Below, one piece after another: positions 53,472 through 61,823 of a DNA stretch of 64,000 nt. Under the pieces are notes generated by a model. The model was not told the DNA's origin and did not search any database. It worked only from the letters and a program-made list of their open reading frames with translations. Each line of letters starts with the position of its first letter. The first letter of the stretch is position 1. The position numbers and the translations under genes were made by a program. This DNA comes from Oceanobacillus halophilus. GTDB lineage: Bacteria; Bacillota; Bacilli; Bacillales; Amphibacillaceae. The stretch lies in contig NZ_RBZP01000004.1 of the NCBI RefSeq assembly GCF_003628505.1, forward strand, positions 1 to 64,000. Direction: 5' to 3'.

Positions 53472-53852
53472 CTACAAATACGGAACCTCATCTTCCTCAT
53501 CTTCATAGTCATGGTCATCTTCCACAGAATGTTTATCACAATTTACTTCTCCTTCAAAATAACTAACAATCCCATCTTCAGGACAAATAGTATCAGCAAA
53601 TTCCATAGAAAAATCAGTAAAAAAATGCTCTTCATGATCAAGTTGTTCTAAAACCAAATATCTCTCATAGGCCCTTTCCAACTCTTCTACATTCGCATGG
53701 CAAACCTCGGCATTAGCCTTTGCAATACTTGCTGTAAAAGTTGGAACAGCTATCAATAATATAATGCTTAAGATCACTAGCACAGCTAGAACTTCGATTA
53801 AAGTAAAACCTCTATCATTAAACCATTTTCCTAACCTTGTACTATTCATCAT
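53472..53852 (-). CDS. Type IV pilin-like (pseudopilin) protein
   Basis: The 126-residue protein has a prepilin leader ending RG and then FTLIEVLAVLVILSIILLIA, the class III prepilin signal cut by a ComC-type peptidase. The C-terminal half is short and very acidic (ends DHDYEDEEDEVPYL) and contains three cysteines. It resembles ComGC-type pseudopilins but is a single gene without other pilus genes. AGGGGTG lies 6 nt before ATG at 53852; the open frame extends upstream but that part overlaps a structured leader. Confidence 0.8.
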   Translation of the reverse strand: MMNSTRLGKWFNDRGFTLIEVLAVLVILSIILLIAVPTFTASIAKANAEVCHANVEELERAYERYLVLEQLDHEEHFFTDFSMEFADTICPEDGIVSYFEGEVNCDKHSVEDDHDYEDEEDEVPYL

Positions 53853-53984
53853 AGAGCTCACCCCTATAAAAAATTGGTATTGCACACTAACTCTTGTAAT
53901 GCCACAACTGCCAATTCTAAGAGGTATTATATAATTAAACAGGGCATCCAACCCCACCTCACACCACGCTCCTGACAACAAGTG

Positions 53985-54075
53985 TCTAAGGTCCTATACA
54001 ACCCACAGCACAGCCGAGTACCTCCATTGATAAAGGTAAGGAGGCATCACCTATATTTTCTTCTAAATATCTACA
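53985..54075 (-). promoter_or_regulatory. Structured, GC-rich leader upstream of the pilin-like gene
   Basis: The minus strand has TGCCTCC paired with GGAGGTA, then a run (TCGGCTGTGCTGTGGGTTG, GGACC, GACA..TGTC) whose GC content stands out from the surroundings. It could be a riboswitch-like or structured leader. I could not match it to a known class. Confidence 0.35.
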
Positions 54076-54116
54076 AATTTCGCAAACAACCTATATTATA
54101 GTAACATAAGCATACA

Positions 54117-55007
54117 CTATATGTTTAACTTAATTTCTTCCAGTTTCCCTTCCAAATACCTGTAAAGATCTTCCCTAATCTCCTCATTCTCCAAAGCCAA
54201 ATCAACCGTCGTCTTCACAAATCCTAATTTTTCCCCAACATCATACCTCTTACCTTCAAAATCATAAGCATACACACTTTGAAGCTCATTCAGCATCTCA
54301 ATCGCATCCGTCAGCTGAATTTCCCCACCAGCACCAACTTGCTGCTTATCTAAGAAGTTAAAGATTTCAGGAGTAAACACATAACGTCCCATAATAGCCA
54401 GGTCCGAAGGAGCTGTCCCCTTCTTAGGCTTCTCAACAAAACTACGAACTTTATAACGCCTATCCTCAGCACTTAAAGGATCCACAATCCCATAACGATC
54501 CGTCTCACTTTCAGGAACCCGTTGAACACCAACAACCGAAGACTGAGTCTCCTCAAACTCACCAATCAACTGCCGCAAGGCAGGCTTTTCATCACCCTGC
54601 ACACGCACAATATCATCACCTAATAAAACCGCAAAAGGCTCATCCCCAATAAATTTACGAGCACACCAAACCGCATGCCCAAGTCCTTTAGGCTCTTTCT
54701 GACGAATATAATGCATTTCCACCTTAGAAGATTGATTAATCTTATCTAGTAACTTTAATTTTCCTTTTCCCTTTAAGTTCTCTTCCAACTCAAAATTACG
54801 GTCAAAATGATCTTCTATCGCACGTTTCCCTTTACCAGTAACAATAATAATATCCTCAATACCAGACTCAATCGCCTCTTCCACAATATACTCAATCGTA
54901 GGCCGATCAACAATCGGCAACATTTCCTTTGGCATAGCCTTTGTCGCTGGTAAAAATCTCGTACCTAATCCAGCAGCTGGAATAATCGCTTTTTTAACTG
55001 TTCTCAT
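54117..55007 (-). CDS. galU: UTP-glucose-1-phosphate uridylyltransferase
   Basis: The 296-residue nucleotidyltransferase has [45 protein letters not shown], and the family block [14 protein letters not shown]. It makes UDP-glucose, the precursor for Ugd and GalE at the other end of the cluster. GAGG before ATG. It is the GtaB/GalU type found in most Bacillaceae, here recruited to the EPS locus. Confidence 0.94.
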   Translation of the reverse strand: MRTVKKAIIPAAGLGTRFLPATKAMPKEMLPIVDRPTIEYIVEEAIESGIEDIIIVTGKGKRAIEDHFDRNFELEENLKGKGKLKLLDKINQSSKVEMHYIRQKEPKGLGHAVWCARKFIGDEPFAVLLGDDIVRVQGDEKPALRQLIGEFEETQSSVVGVQRVPESETDRYGIVDPLSAEDRRYKVRSFVEKPKKGTAPSDLAIMGRYVFTPEIFNFLDKQQVGAGGEIQLTDAIEMLNELQSVYAYDFEGKRYDVGEKLGFVKTTVDLALENEEIREDLYRYLEGKLEEIKLNI

Positions 55008-55077
55008 TCTTAGTCCTCCATAATTCTATTGTGATTGTTTGAAAATTATTTTTCAGATATTAATTCAATGAAAGAAG

Positions 55078-55305
55078 ATTTGTAACAGAACACCACACCA
55101 GCGAAGGAAATAAACGTAGACTCCTCGAAAAAGAAAACTATTTTTTCTTCGTGCGATGTATCGCTTTCGAAGCCTTCCTTGTCCTGCGGGAAGAAGAGCA
55201 TCGGTGAGACTACGAAGTGCGTTAGCACGTAGTAGGCTCACCAGCTCCCCGCGGAAATCGAAGTGTATATCCGCAGCGGTAGGTTAGGCTCTTTCATAGA
55301 AGTGT
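55078..55305. repeat. Dispersed Bacillaceae intergenic repeat, copy 1
   Basis: ACGTAGACTCCT, then CTTGTCCTGCGGGAAGAAGA and GCATCGGTGAGACTACG. About 125 bp (55096-55222) match 63778-63902. It contains several inverted repeats (TACGAAGTGCGTTAGCACGTA, CCGCGG). Function unknown. Confidence 0.7.
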
Positions 55306-55311
55306 TGTAAT

Positions 55312-57132
55312 TTAACTAGTCAACAATTCACGTTCTCTATAAACAATATTCATCAACGCATCTTTCAACTTAACCGAATCCAACTCATCCAAATTACCAA
55401 TCAACTCTTTAATCATCGTAGAATCAATCTCAACCGTCCGACCAACATAAATCTTCTCATAAACCTCACCAGGAAGAACTTCATTTTCATTGAGTATTTC
55501 CTCAAACATCTTCTCTCCAGGACGAATACCAGAGAAAGCAATCGGAATTTCTTCTTCTGTATAACCGGATAGTTTAATCAGATTACGAGCTAAATCCACA
55601 ATTTTCACTGGTTCTCCCATGTCGAGAACAAAGATTTCACCGCCATTAGCTAACGTCCCTGCCTGAATAACAAGACGTGATGCTTCCGGTATCGTCATAA
55701 AATATCTTGTCATATCTGGATGTGTAACAGTAACTGGTCCGCCATTTTCAATCTGTTTCTTAAACAGCGGAATAACACTCCCGCGGCTTCCTAGCACATT
55801 ACCAAAACGTACGGCAACGAATTTTGTTTTACTGTGCTGTGCCATGTCTTGCACAATCATTTCCGCTACACGTTTCGTCGCACCCATCACATTTGTGGGG
55901 TTAACAGCTTTATCCGTCGAAACCATAACAAAGGTCTGAACACCAAAGGTATCTGCAGCTTCTGCGACATTTTTCGTACCGACAATATTGTTTTTCACCG
56001 CTTCATGCGGATTATACTCCATCAACGGCACATGTTTATGTGCTGCTGCATGATAAATAATTCTAGGGGTATGTTCTCCTACAATTTGAAAGATACGTTC
56101 TCTGTCCTGTACGTCCCCAATAATCGGAACAATTTCAATAGCTGAATCCTTATATTGATTTTTCAATTCCATATCAATGTTATAAATGCTGTACTCCCCA
56201 TGACCGACTAACAGAATTCGCTCAGGAGTAAATTTCATCAACTGACGACAAATTTCGGAACCAATGGAACCTCCAGCGCCCGTAACCATGACTGTACTAC
56301 CAGTAACATACTCCGATATCTTATCAATATCCAGTTTGACGGGTTCACGGCCAAGTAAATCTTCTACTTCCACATTTTTCAAATGCTGGACATTGACTTT
56401 CCCAGTCATTAAGTCCTCGATTTTCGGAATCATTTTCACTTTCGCATTCGTCTTATTACATTCAGCAACAATCTCATTCAATTCCCCATTCGTTAACGAA
56501 GGAATGGCGATAACGATATGCTCGATATTCAAGTTTTCTACGACCGTCGGAATATCTTTAATCGTCCCTTCTACTGGGAGATTGTATAATTGCATCTTTT
56601 GTTTATTGAGGTCATCATCCACAAAAGCAACCGGACATAATTCCACATGATTATGCTCATTCTTTAATTGGCGAGCAATCATTGCACCAGCTGCACCTGC
56701 ACCAACAATTAGGGTACGTTTCTGGTCTTCAGTATTGGTTAAGTATCGATCGCGATAAATGCGCCAAGCAAATCGCGATCCCCCTATAAGGATAATGTGT
56801 AATAACCAGGTTACGATTAGCGCGCGACGATACACGGAGAAGTCATTAAAGAGAAACTGCACAACCCCAGTCGCGAAGATTGATAGAGTAATAGCTTTTA
56901 CAATCGCTACTAATTCCCCAACACTAGCATAGGACCATACTTTGTTATACAGCTTATATAGAAATGCAAAAGTATGATGAAAGAATAAAAGTGCAACTGC
57001 GCTAATAATAATAGGTCCTGTTAGAGTCATTTCTGTGCTTGGATAAACAATCCATGTTGCGAGAAATATTGCCGTACTGACAATCGCAGAGTCTAGTAAG
57101 ATTAATAACGTTAATCTTTTTTTATAGGACAT
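55312..57132 (-). CDS. Membrane nucleoside-diphosphate-sugar 4,6-dehydratase (EpsC/PglF/CapD-like)
   Basis: The 606-residue protein has four N-terminal membrane segments (to ~115), a first nucleotide-binding motif GAGAAGAMIARQL (~143), and a second, catalytic domain with TGAGGSIGSEICRQL (~282), AAAHKHVPLME, VSTDKAVNPTNVMGATKR and AVRFGNVLGSRGSV. Members convert UDP-GlcNAc to the 4-keto-6-deoxy sugar. With the aminotransferase and GNAT downstream this gives a bacillosamine-type route. AAAGG precedes ATG. Confidence 0.9.
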   Translation of the reverse strand: MSYKKRLTLLILLDSAIVSTAIFLATWIVYPSTEMTLTGPIIISAVALLFFHHTFAFLYKLYNKVWSYASVGELVAIVKAITLSIFATGVVQFLFNDFSVYRRALIVTWLLHIILIGGSRFAWRIYRDRYLTNTEDQKRTLIVGAGAAGAMIARQLKNEHNHVELCPVAFVDDDLNKQKMQLYNLPVEGTIKDIPTVVENLNIEHIVIAIPSLTNGELNEIVAECNKTNAKVKMIPKIEDLMTGKVNVQHLKNVEVEDLLGREPVKLDIDKISEYVTGSTVMVTGAGGSIGSEICRQLMKFTPERILLVGHGEYSIYNIDMELKNQYKDSAIEIVPIIGDVQDRERIFQIVGEHTPRIIYHAAAHKHVPLMEYNPHEAVKNNIVGTKNVAEAADTFGVQTFVMVSTDKAVNPTNVMGATKRVAEMIVQDMAQHSKTKFVAVRFGNVLGSRGSVIPLFKKQIENGGPVTVTHPDMTRYFMTIPEASRLVIQAGTLANGGEIFVLDMGEPVKIVDLARNLIKLSGYTEEEIPIAFSGIRPGEKMFEEILNENEVLPGEVYEKIYVGRTVEIDSTMIKELIGNLDELDSVKLKDALMNIVYRERELLTS

Positions 57133-57222
57133 TTACAGCCGACCTTTCTATTTAATCTATAAATCTACTTATGTACCATGAAGGCACAAGAAGTACCTTC
57201 ATGGGAAGATACTTTTATTTAC

Positions 57223-57990
57223 CTAAAACAACCCCAAAAACTTCTTCTTTTTCTTCACACGAGACGGCTCCACAAAATTCACATTCATGTTATCTACTAA
57301 TAGCTGACTATTTTCTAGAAACATAAAGTAATAATCACTACCAAACTCATTCTTTATCAAACGAAACGCATCATCCATACAAAAACCTCTAGTCGTTGTA
57401 TTATGAGCATCCGAAGCAATAAAATGCGTCAAGTTAGCTTCTATTAATTGCTGAGAGAACTTCTGTATGTTCTTCCCAAACTTCCCAACCACACTAGCAG
57501 CAGTCACTTGCGTTAATGCACCATTTTTCACAAAGTCATACATCTTAGATGGATGTTCCATAAGCTCCCTATTTCGTTCTGGATGCACAATAATCGGTTT
57601 ATACCCCGCTACTTGCAAATCAAATAACATTTGCGAGGAATATCGAGGAACATGTCCTGATGGAAACTCGACAAAGATATATTTCGATTCATTTAATGGA
57701 AGCAAATCCCCACTGTTTATATCCTCAATCATCTCGCCGTTAATTCTTGTTTCCTGACCCGGCAGAACGGTCAGCGGAATATCCGCATCCTCTAATAGTT
57801 CATTTAGGATAGCTACATCTCGTACAATACTAGCTCGGTCATTGTCATATTTTCCATTTCTATGGTGAGGAGTTGCGATTATGGAGGTTATTCCCTGCTT
57901 AACAGCTTCGCGAGCCATTTTCAAACTATCATCTTCCGTCTTCGCTCCATCATCTATACCAGGTAAAATGTGCGAATGGATATCGATCAA
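57223..57990 (-). CDS. PHP-type tyrosine phosphatase (YwqE/CpsB/CapC-like)
   Basis: The 255-residue protein starts (M)IDIHSHILPGIDDGAK, the metal-binding HxH motif of CpsB/YwqE phosphatases, followed by ATPHHRNGKY, GQETRINGE and HFIASDAHNTTTRG. It removes phosphate from the CapB-like kinase and from Ugd-type targets. The start is TTG at 57990: AAGGTGAT lies 5 nt upstream and gives the standard N-terminus. A hairpin between capB and this gene may lower its expression. Confidence 0.88.
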   Translation of the reverse strand: MIDIHSHILPGIDDGAKTEDDSLKMAREAVKQGITSIIATPHHRNGKYDNDRASIVRDVAILNELLEDADIPLTVLPGQETRINGEMIEDINSGDLLPLNESKYIFVEFPSGHVPRYSSQMLFDLQVAGYKPIIVHPERNRELMEHPSKMYDFVKNGALTQVTAASVVGKFGKNIQKFSQQLIEANLTHFIASDAHNTTTRGFCMDDAFRLIKNEFGSDYYFMFLENSQLLVDNMNVNFVEPSRVKKKKKFLGLF

Positions 57991-58207
57991 TATAATCACC
58001 TTCTCAGCCGATATTTTTTTGAATATTTTATGACTTATTATAACAAAACTAGGCAAGATGTAACAATGTTCTTAAGCCATCTAAATATTTATTTACATCT
58101 CTTTTACAGAAAATAGGTAATTAGTCACAAGAAATAGTGTAACAGATTTTAAAAATTTTAACAGTGATTTCTTGTATTTCTCACTAGTAATATCAGGAAG
58201 CATTTCC

Positions 58208-58248
58208 AAAAGAAAAACTCCTCACATGTTTACGTTGCAAGGAGTTCT
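58208..58248 (-). terminator. Partial terminator between the kinase and phosphatase genes
   Basis: On the minus strand AACTCCT pairs with AGGAGTT around a 17-nt loop and is followed by TTTTCTTTT. It lies just after the kinase stop, so only part of the transcripts may reach the downstream EPS genes. Confidence 0.65.
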
Positions 58249-58254
58249 ATCCGG

Positions 58255-58953
58255 TTAATTCGTGCCGTAATAATAGTAATAGTTAGAGTTCTGCTTTTCA
58301 CGACCATTCAATACAGTACCTAGAAGTTTTGCCTTCGCAGGTTCTAATGCATCTTTCGCCTTAGTCGCAGCTTCTAATTCTGTATGCTTGCTCTTTACAA
58401 CCAAGATAGATCCATCTACGATATTCGCAAGTATCTGAGCATCCGTAACAGCTAATACTGGTGGAGTATCAAAAATCACGATATCATACGTCTTCTTCGC
58501 TTCTTCAAGAAACTGCTCCATTTTACGAGAAGCTAATAATTCAGATGGATTCGGCGGTATCGGCCCACAAGAAATAACATCCAAGTTCTCCACATCTGTA
58601 CGGTTTGTTGCTTCATCGATCGTGTTTTCACCAACAAGGATATTGCTTAATCCTCTTAAATTATCCAACCGGAACGTATAATGAACAGTCGGCTTTCTCA
58701 AGTCTGCATCAATTAACAACACACGCTTCCCAGATTGTGCATACACAACAGCAAGGTTAGCAACAGTGGTAGACTTCCCTTCACTCGGCCCAGAAGAAGT
58801 AACAATCAATGATTGAATCTCATTATCTACCGACGAAAACTGGATATTCGTACGAATGGTACGGTATTGTTCAGAGATAGGTGACTTCGGATTCACTTTC
58901 GTAATCAGCTGCCTCATTTTATTCGTTATCTTAGCTGGTCTTTTGCGCGCCAT
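58255..58953 (-). CDS. Bacterial tyrosine kinase (CapB/CpsD/YwqD-like)
   Basis: The 232-residue BY-kinase has Walker A' SSGPSEGKSTTVANLA, a second Walker motif VLLIDADLRKP, Walker B VIFDTPP, and a C-terminal autophosphorylation cluster NSNYYYYYGTN. It controls chain length together with the membrane modulator encoded upstream. The start overlaps the modulator gene by 23 nt. Confidence 0.93.
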   Translation of the reverse strand: MARKRPAKITNKMRQLITKVNPKSPISEQYRTIRTNIQFSSVDNEIQSLIVTSSGPSEGKSTTVANLAVVYAQSGKRVLLIDADLRKPTVHYTFRLDNLRGLSNILVGENTIDEATNRTDVENLDVISCGPIPPNPSELLASRKMEQFLEEAKKTYDIVIFDTPPVLAVTDAQILANIVDGSILVVKSKHTELEAATKAKDALEPAKAKLLGTVLNGREKQNSNYYYYYGTN

Positions 58954-59701
58954 TTAAAGCACCTCTTTTCGCACGTTGTTGCTGTTGCTGGAAAGTAACT
59001 TGCCCTTCCATCATTTCACGATCACTCACTTGAGAAATCACACCGATAACAGGTAGTCCAAGTTTCTTCTCCACATCATCTTCCGTAGTAACAGTATTAT
59101 CAAGATATTCAAGTAAGAAAGCAATACCCACACCAACCATTACACCTAAAACAATCGCAATCGCGATATTAAGAATAGGATTCGGCGCAACCGGAGATGG
59201 ATTCTCACTTAACTCCGCACGAGTCAAGATACTAACATTATCCACACTCATAATTTCCGGAATATTATTTTGGAACGTTTCTACCGTCGTATTCGCAATC
59301 TCAACCGCAGTAGCAGGATTCTCATCCGTCACCGTCACCGTAACCACCTGTGAATCTTGCGCACTCGCTACATTAATCTTCTCACTTAAAGCACCTGTTG
59401 TGTATGGCAAATTCAACGTTTCAATTACTTCATCTAATATAGCAGGACTCTTAATAATCACGTTATACGTATTGATCAAACGAATGTTTGTTTGAATATC
59501 ATTCGACGTCACTTGTGCCGCTGCAGGATCTTGTTCCTTCTGATTCACAATAAACTGGGAACTAGATTCATAGGTGGGTGTTAATAGAAAATAACTAACA
59601 ACCGCAGCTAAGATAGCAGCACCTAACGTAAGTGATATAATTAAAATCATTCGCTTCTTCAAAACCTCAAATATTTCCTTTAAGGAAATCGTCTCCTCCA
59701 T
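58931..59701 (-). CDS. Chain-length modulator, kinase activator (CapA/YveK-like, Wzz family)
   Basis: The 256-residue protein has two membrane segments (residues ~18-38 and ~175-196) around an extracellular Wzz domain (YESSSQFIVNQKEQDP, IRLINTYNVIIKSPAILDEV). The second segment is followed by the cytosolic tail that activates the kinase (FLLEYLDNTVTTEDDVEKKL). It is the first gene of the EPS cluster. GGAGG lies 10 nt before ATG. Confidence 0.92.
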   Translation of the reverse strand: MEETISLKEIFEVLKKRMILIISLTLGAAILAAVVSYFLLTPTYESSSQFIVNQKEQDPAAAQVTSNDIQTNIRLINTYNVIIKSPAILDEVIETLNLPYTTGALSEKINVASAQDSQVVTVTVTDENPATAVEIANTTVETFQNNIPEIMSVDNVSILTRAELSENPSPVAPNPILNIAIAIVLGVMVGVGIAFLLEYLDNTVTTEDDVEKKLGLPVIGVISQVSDREMMEGQVTFQQQQQRAKRGALNGAQKTS

Positions 59702-59777
59702 GTCTTAACCTCCATGATCATGTATTCTATGTTTGTATAAAATTCATATATAAGTTCATTGGACTTCACAATAAGGA

Positions 59778-59783
59778 ATTATA
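59778..59783 (-). promoter_or_regulatory. Candidate -10 of the EPS operon
   Basis: TATAAT preceded by TGA (extended -10) on the minus strand, ~80 nt before the first EPS gene. No clear -35. Confidence 0.45.
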
Positions 59784-60009
59784 TCATATGATTACACATT
59801 GATGTATGTTTTTTTAAAAGTTTTAAAGGAAAATTGTCGATTTATGGGGGTCGAATTGCATTTTACTCTTGCTAAATTACTATGAAGTCAATAATGGAAA
59901 CGTTTTTATCTTATGTAGTTCAAATGTACTATATATTATTGGGATTAGTGGCAAATATTTCTTAATAAAGGAGACCGTAAGGTTAAATAGAAGAAACAAA
60001 CCCACACTC

Positions 60010-60478
60010 CAAAAACACCCCCGCGCGATTCAGACCACTCCTCGGCCGATTCAACCACGAACCCGCGCGAATTAAAGCATCCCCCGACCGATTTAAGTAT
60101 GCCCACGCACGATTTTAATCCACTCCCGCTCGAATAAAACACAGTGCGCACGATTCAAAACACAAGCGGTGCAAGCACCTTCCACACAACAAGCGCTCGT
60201 ACACTCAACTGTTATTTAGTATATATAAATAAAAGTGTCAGCTTGTTTTGACAACACACTAACCATAACCACGCCTGTATTAACCCCCTTCTCACTCGAT
60301 TCTGACGCAAACTCGCGTGTTTCAATCTTCCTCTCGCACGATTCCTACACGGAACCGCGCGTTTCAACGTTCTCCTCGCACGACTTAGCCGAGGCCTCGC
60401 GCGATTCTAAACCTCTCCCGCTCCATTCAACCTCACACTCGCTCGTTTCCACGACAACCTCGCGCGAATGCATCATCC
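60010..60478. repeat. Degenerate 20-23 bp arrays with CGCGCGATT-type anchors (downstream of NERD gene)
   Basis: Two runs (about 7 units at 60018-60160, about 9 at 60283-60478). Each unit has a C-rich start, then an anchor such as CTCGCGCGATT, CTCGCACGATT, CCGCGCGTTTC or CCCGCTCGAA, and a variable AC-rich spacer. Spacers are all different and the units are never identical. No gene. Confidence 0.75.
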
Positions 60479-61420
60479 CTACTTCATCCACCATCTCCGC
60501 TTCGCATCATAAAGCAAGTCTGAATTCTGTAGGATTCGAGTAATCGTGCTTCGAGAGTTAACTTTTAACCATTCCATACATTCTGAATTTCGTATCCGCG
60601 GTTTGACGAGGAGCAGGTAATCATCTATCGCTGGCATATGCGCGTTTCGGTATTTCTTCTGGCATTGATGGCAGTACCAGCCACTGTGTGTGCGGGGGAT
60701 TCCCAGGTATCCACACTCAGGGCAAAACACGCCTTGTTGTAAATCAGATTGATTCAGTTGATGAATATCCATCACATCCAAATCAAATTCGACGCAATTA
60801 TTTTTGATGGCATAGCAGATTTGTTGATGCTGGAATACGGGGCCATTGGTTAGGAGTTCTTCTTGATGTAAAATTCTCCTTGGCATATCTTCTCCGTGCC
60901 CAACGATTTTTGCAACTGCTTCTTCATCGCCTTTCACATGAATACTGGTACTCGGTTCACTAATCGCAACAAAATGATAGATAGGAATACTTGGTAGGGA
61001 TTGTTCCAGAAGCCATTGTTGGAGTTTGTATTGCTGAAGTTCTACTTGTGTGATGGGGTACATATATCCTCTTTCCGTCTTGCCATCTGCGTGGATGGAT
61101 TGCTTCAGAATGTGGTCAAAGTTAATCGAGCCATGGTAGCTTTTGACATCAATAATGTAGATTGCATGTGGGGTTATAATGAGGTTATCCATCTGGAAGG
61201 TCTGTCCATTTACATTCAAACAAACATCATGAAGTATCGTAAACTTAGACGCCAGCATCCGAAGGTAATAATCCACCTTCTTCTCCCCAGCATACCCTTT
61301 CCGCCTCTTCGCCAACTCATACTGCACCTCCGCCCACTTCGGATGCCCCCTCCTCAACCTCCGCGCCAACGCCTCATATTTCCGCAAAACCAAAGGCACC
61401 GTTCGATATTTAATCTCCAC
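60479..61420 (-). CDS. NERD-domain (nuclease-related) protein with zinc ribbon
   Basis: The 313-residue protein has a NERD domain (~42-160): GYAGEKKVDYYL, FQMDNLIITPHAIYIIDVKS (D...DxK-type nuclease core) and the later ITQVELQQYKLQQWL. A C-terminal zinc ribbon is formed by CPECG and CHQC (~250-275). NERD domains are restriction-endonuclease-like folds found in DNA-processing proteins; the biological role is usually unknown. The stop falls inside the repeat array on its 3' side and a second array lies 5' of the gene. Confidence 0.8.
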   Translation of the reverse strand: MEIKYRTVPLVLRKYEALARRLRRGHPKWAEVQYELAKRRKGYAGEKKVDYYLRMLASKFTILHDVCLNVNGQTFQMDNLIITPHAIYIIDVKSYHGSINFDHILKQSIHADGKTERGYMYPITQVELQQYKLQQWLLEQSLPSIPIYHFVAISEPSTSIHVKGDEEAVAKIVGHGEDMPRRILHQEELLTNGPVFQHQQICYAIKNNCVEFDLDVMDIHQLNQSDLQQGVFCPECGYLGIPRTHSGWYCHQCQKKYRNAHMPAIDDYLLLVKPRIRNSECMEWLKVNSRSTITRILQNSDLLYDAKRRWWMK

Positions 61421-61499
61421 TCATATCTCCTCCTCTTTTTATTAAGATAATACAAATTAATTATAACTTTTCGTAAAATTTTGTCAAAACACGACTCCA

Positions 61500-61735
61500 T
61501 ACTCATAAAAATCGTGCGTGGCAGCATGATAATCGAGCAAAGCCTCCCAAAAGTCGCGCCACAATACTCCTAATTCGAGCAAGCAACCCATCACATCGCG
61601 CGAGCCCCCTCCCCACGCACGACCTCATTCTATCCCCGCTCGATTTCACACCATCATCACGCGAATTCAACTCCCTCTCGCACGATTCCCCATCACGCAT
61701 CTCCCCCACCCTCACACGAATCTCACAAACAACAA
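61500..61735. repeat. Degenerate 21-23 bp array upstream of NERD gene
   Basis: About 10 units with anchors ATCGTGCGTGG, AATCGAGCAAAG, TCGCGCCAC, TTCGAGCAAGC, TCGCGCGAGC, CACGCACGACC, CCGCTCGATTTC, CACGCGAATTC, CTCGCACGATTC and CACACGAATCTC. It is the same motif family as the arrays at 60.0-60.5 kb. Confidence 0.7.
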
Positions 61736-61823
61736 ATACAAGTCCACTAGACTCTTAGCAAATTATGTAAAATCATGTATAATATAGGTAAAATTTAGTA
61801 TGTATAGAGGGGCTTGTCTGTTC

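Noticed and set aside
53985-54110. c-di-GMP-I riboswitch upstream of the pilin-like gene
   Set aside because: The location is typical and GCCTCC is present, but the conserved GGCAAACC and tetraloop-receptor parts could not be found.
59876-60543. Plus- and minus-strand frames of 60-102 codons over the 60-kb arrays
   Set aside because: They run through repeat arrays and encode low-complexity Ser/Arg/Pro sequence.
60010-61735. CRISPR array
   Set aside because: The repeated words are only ~10 bp and vary from unit to unit, period is 20-23 bp, and no cas genes are present.
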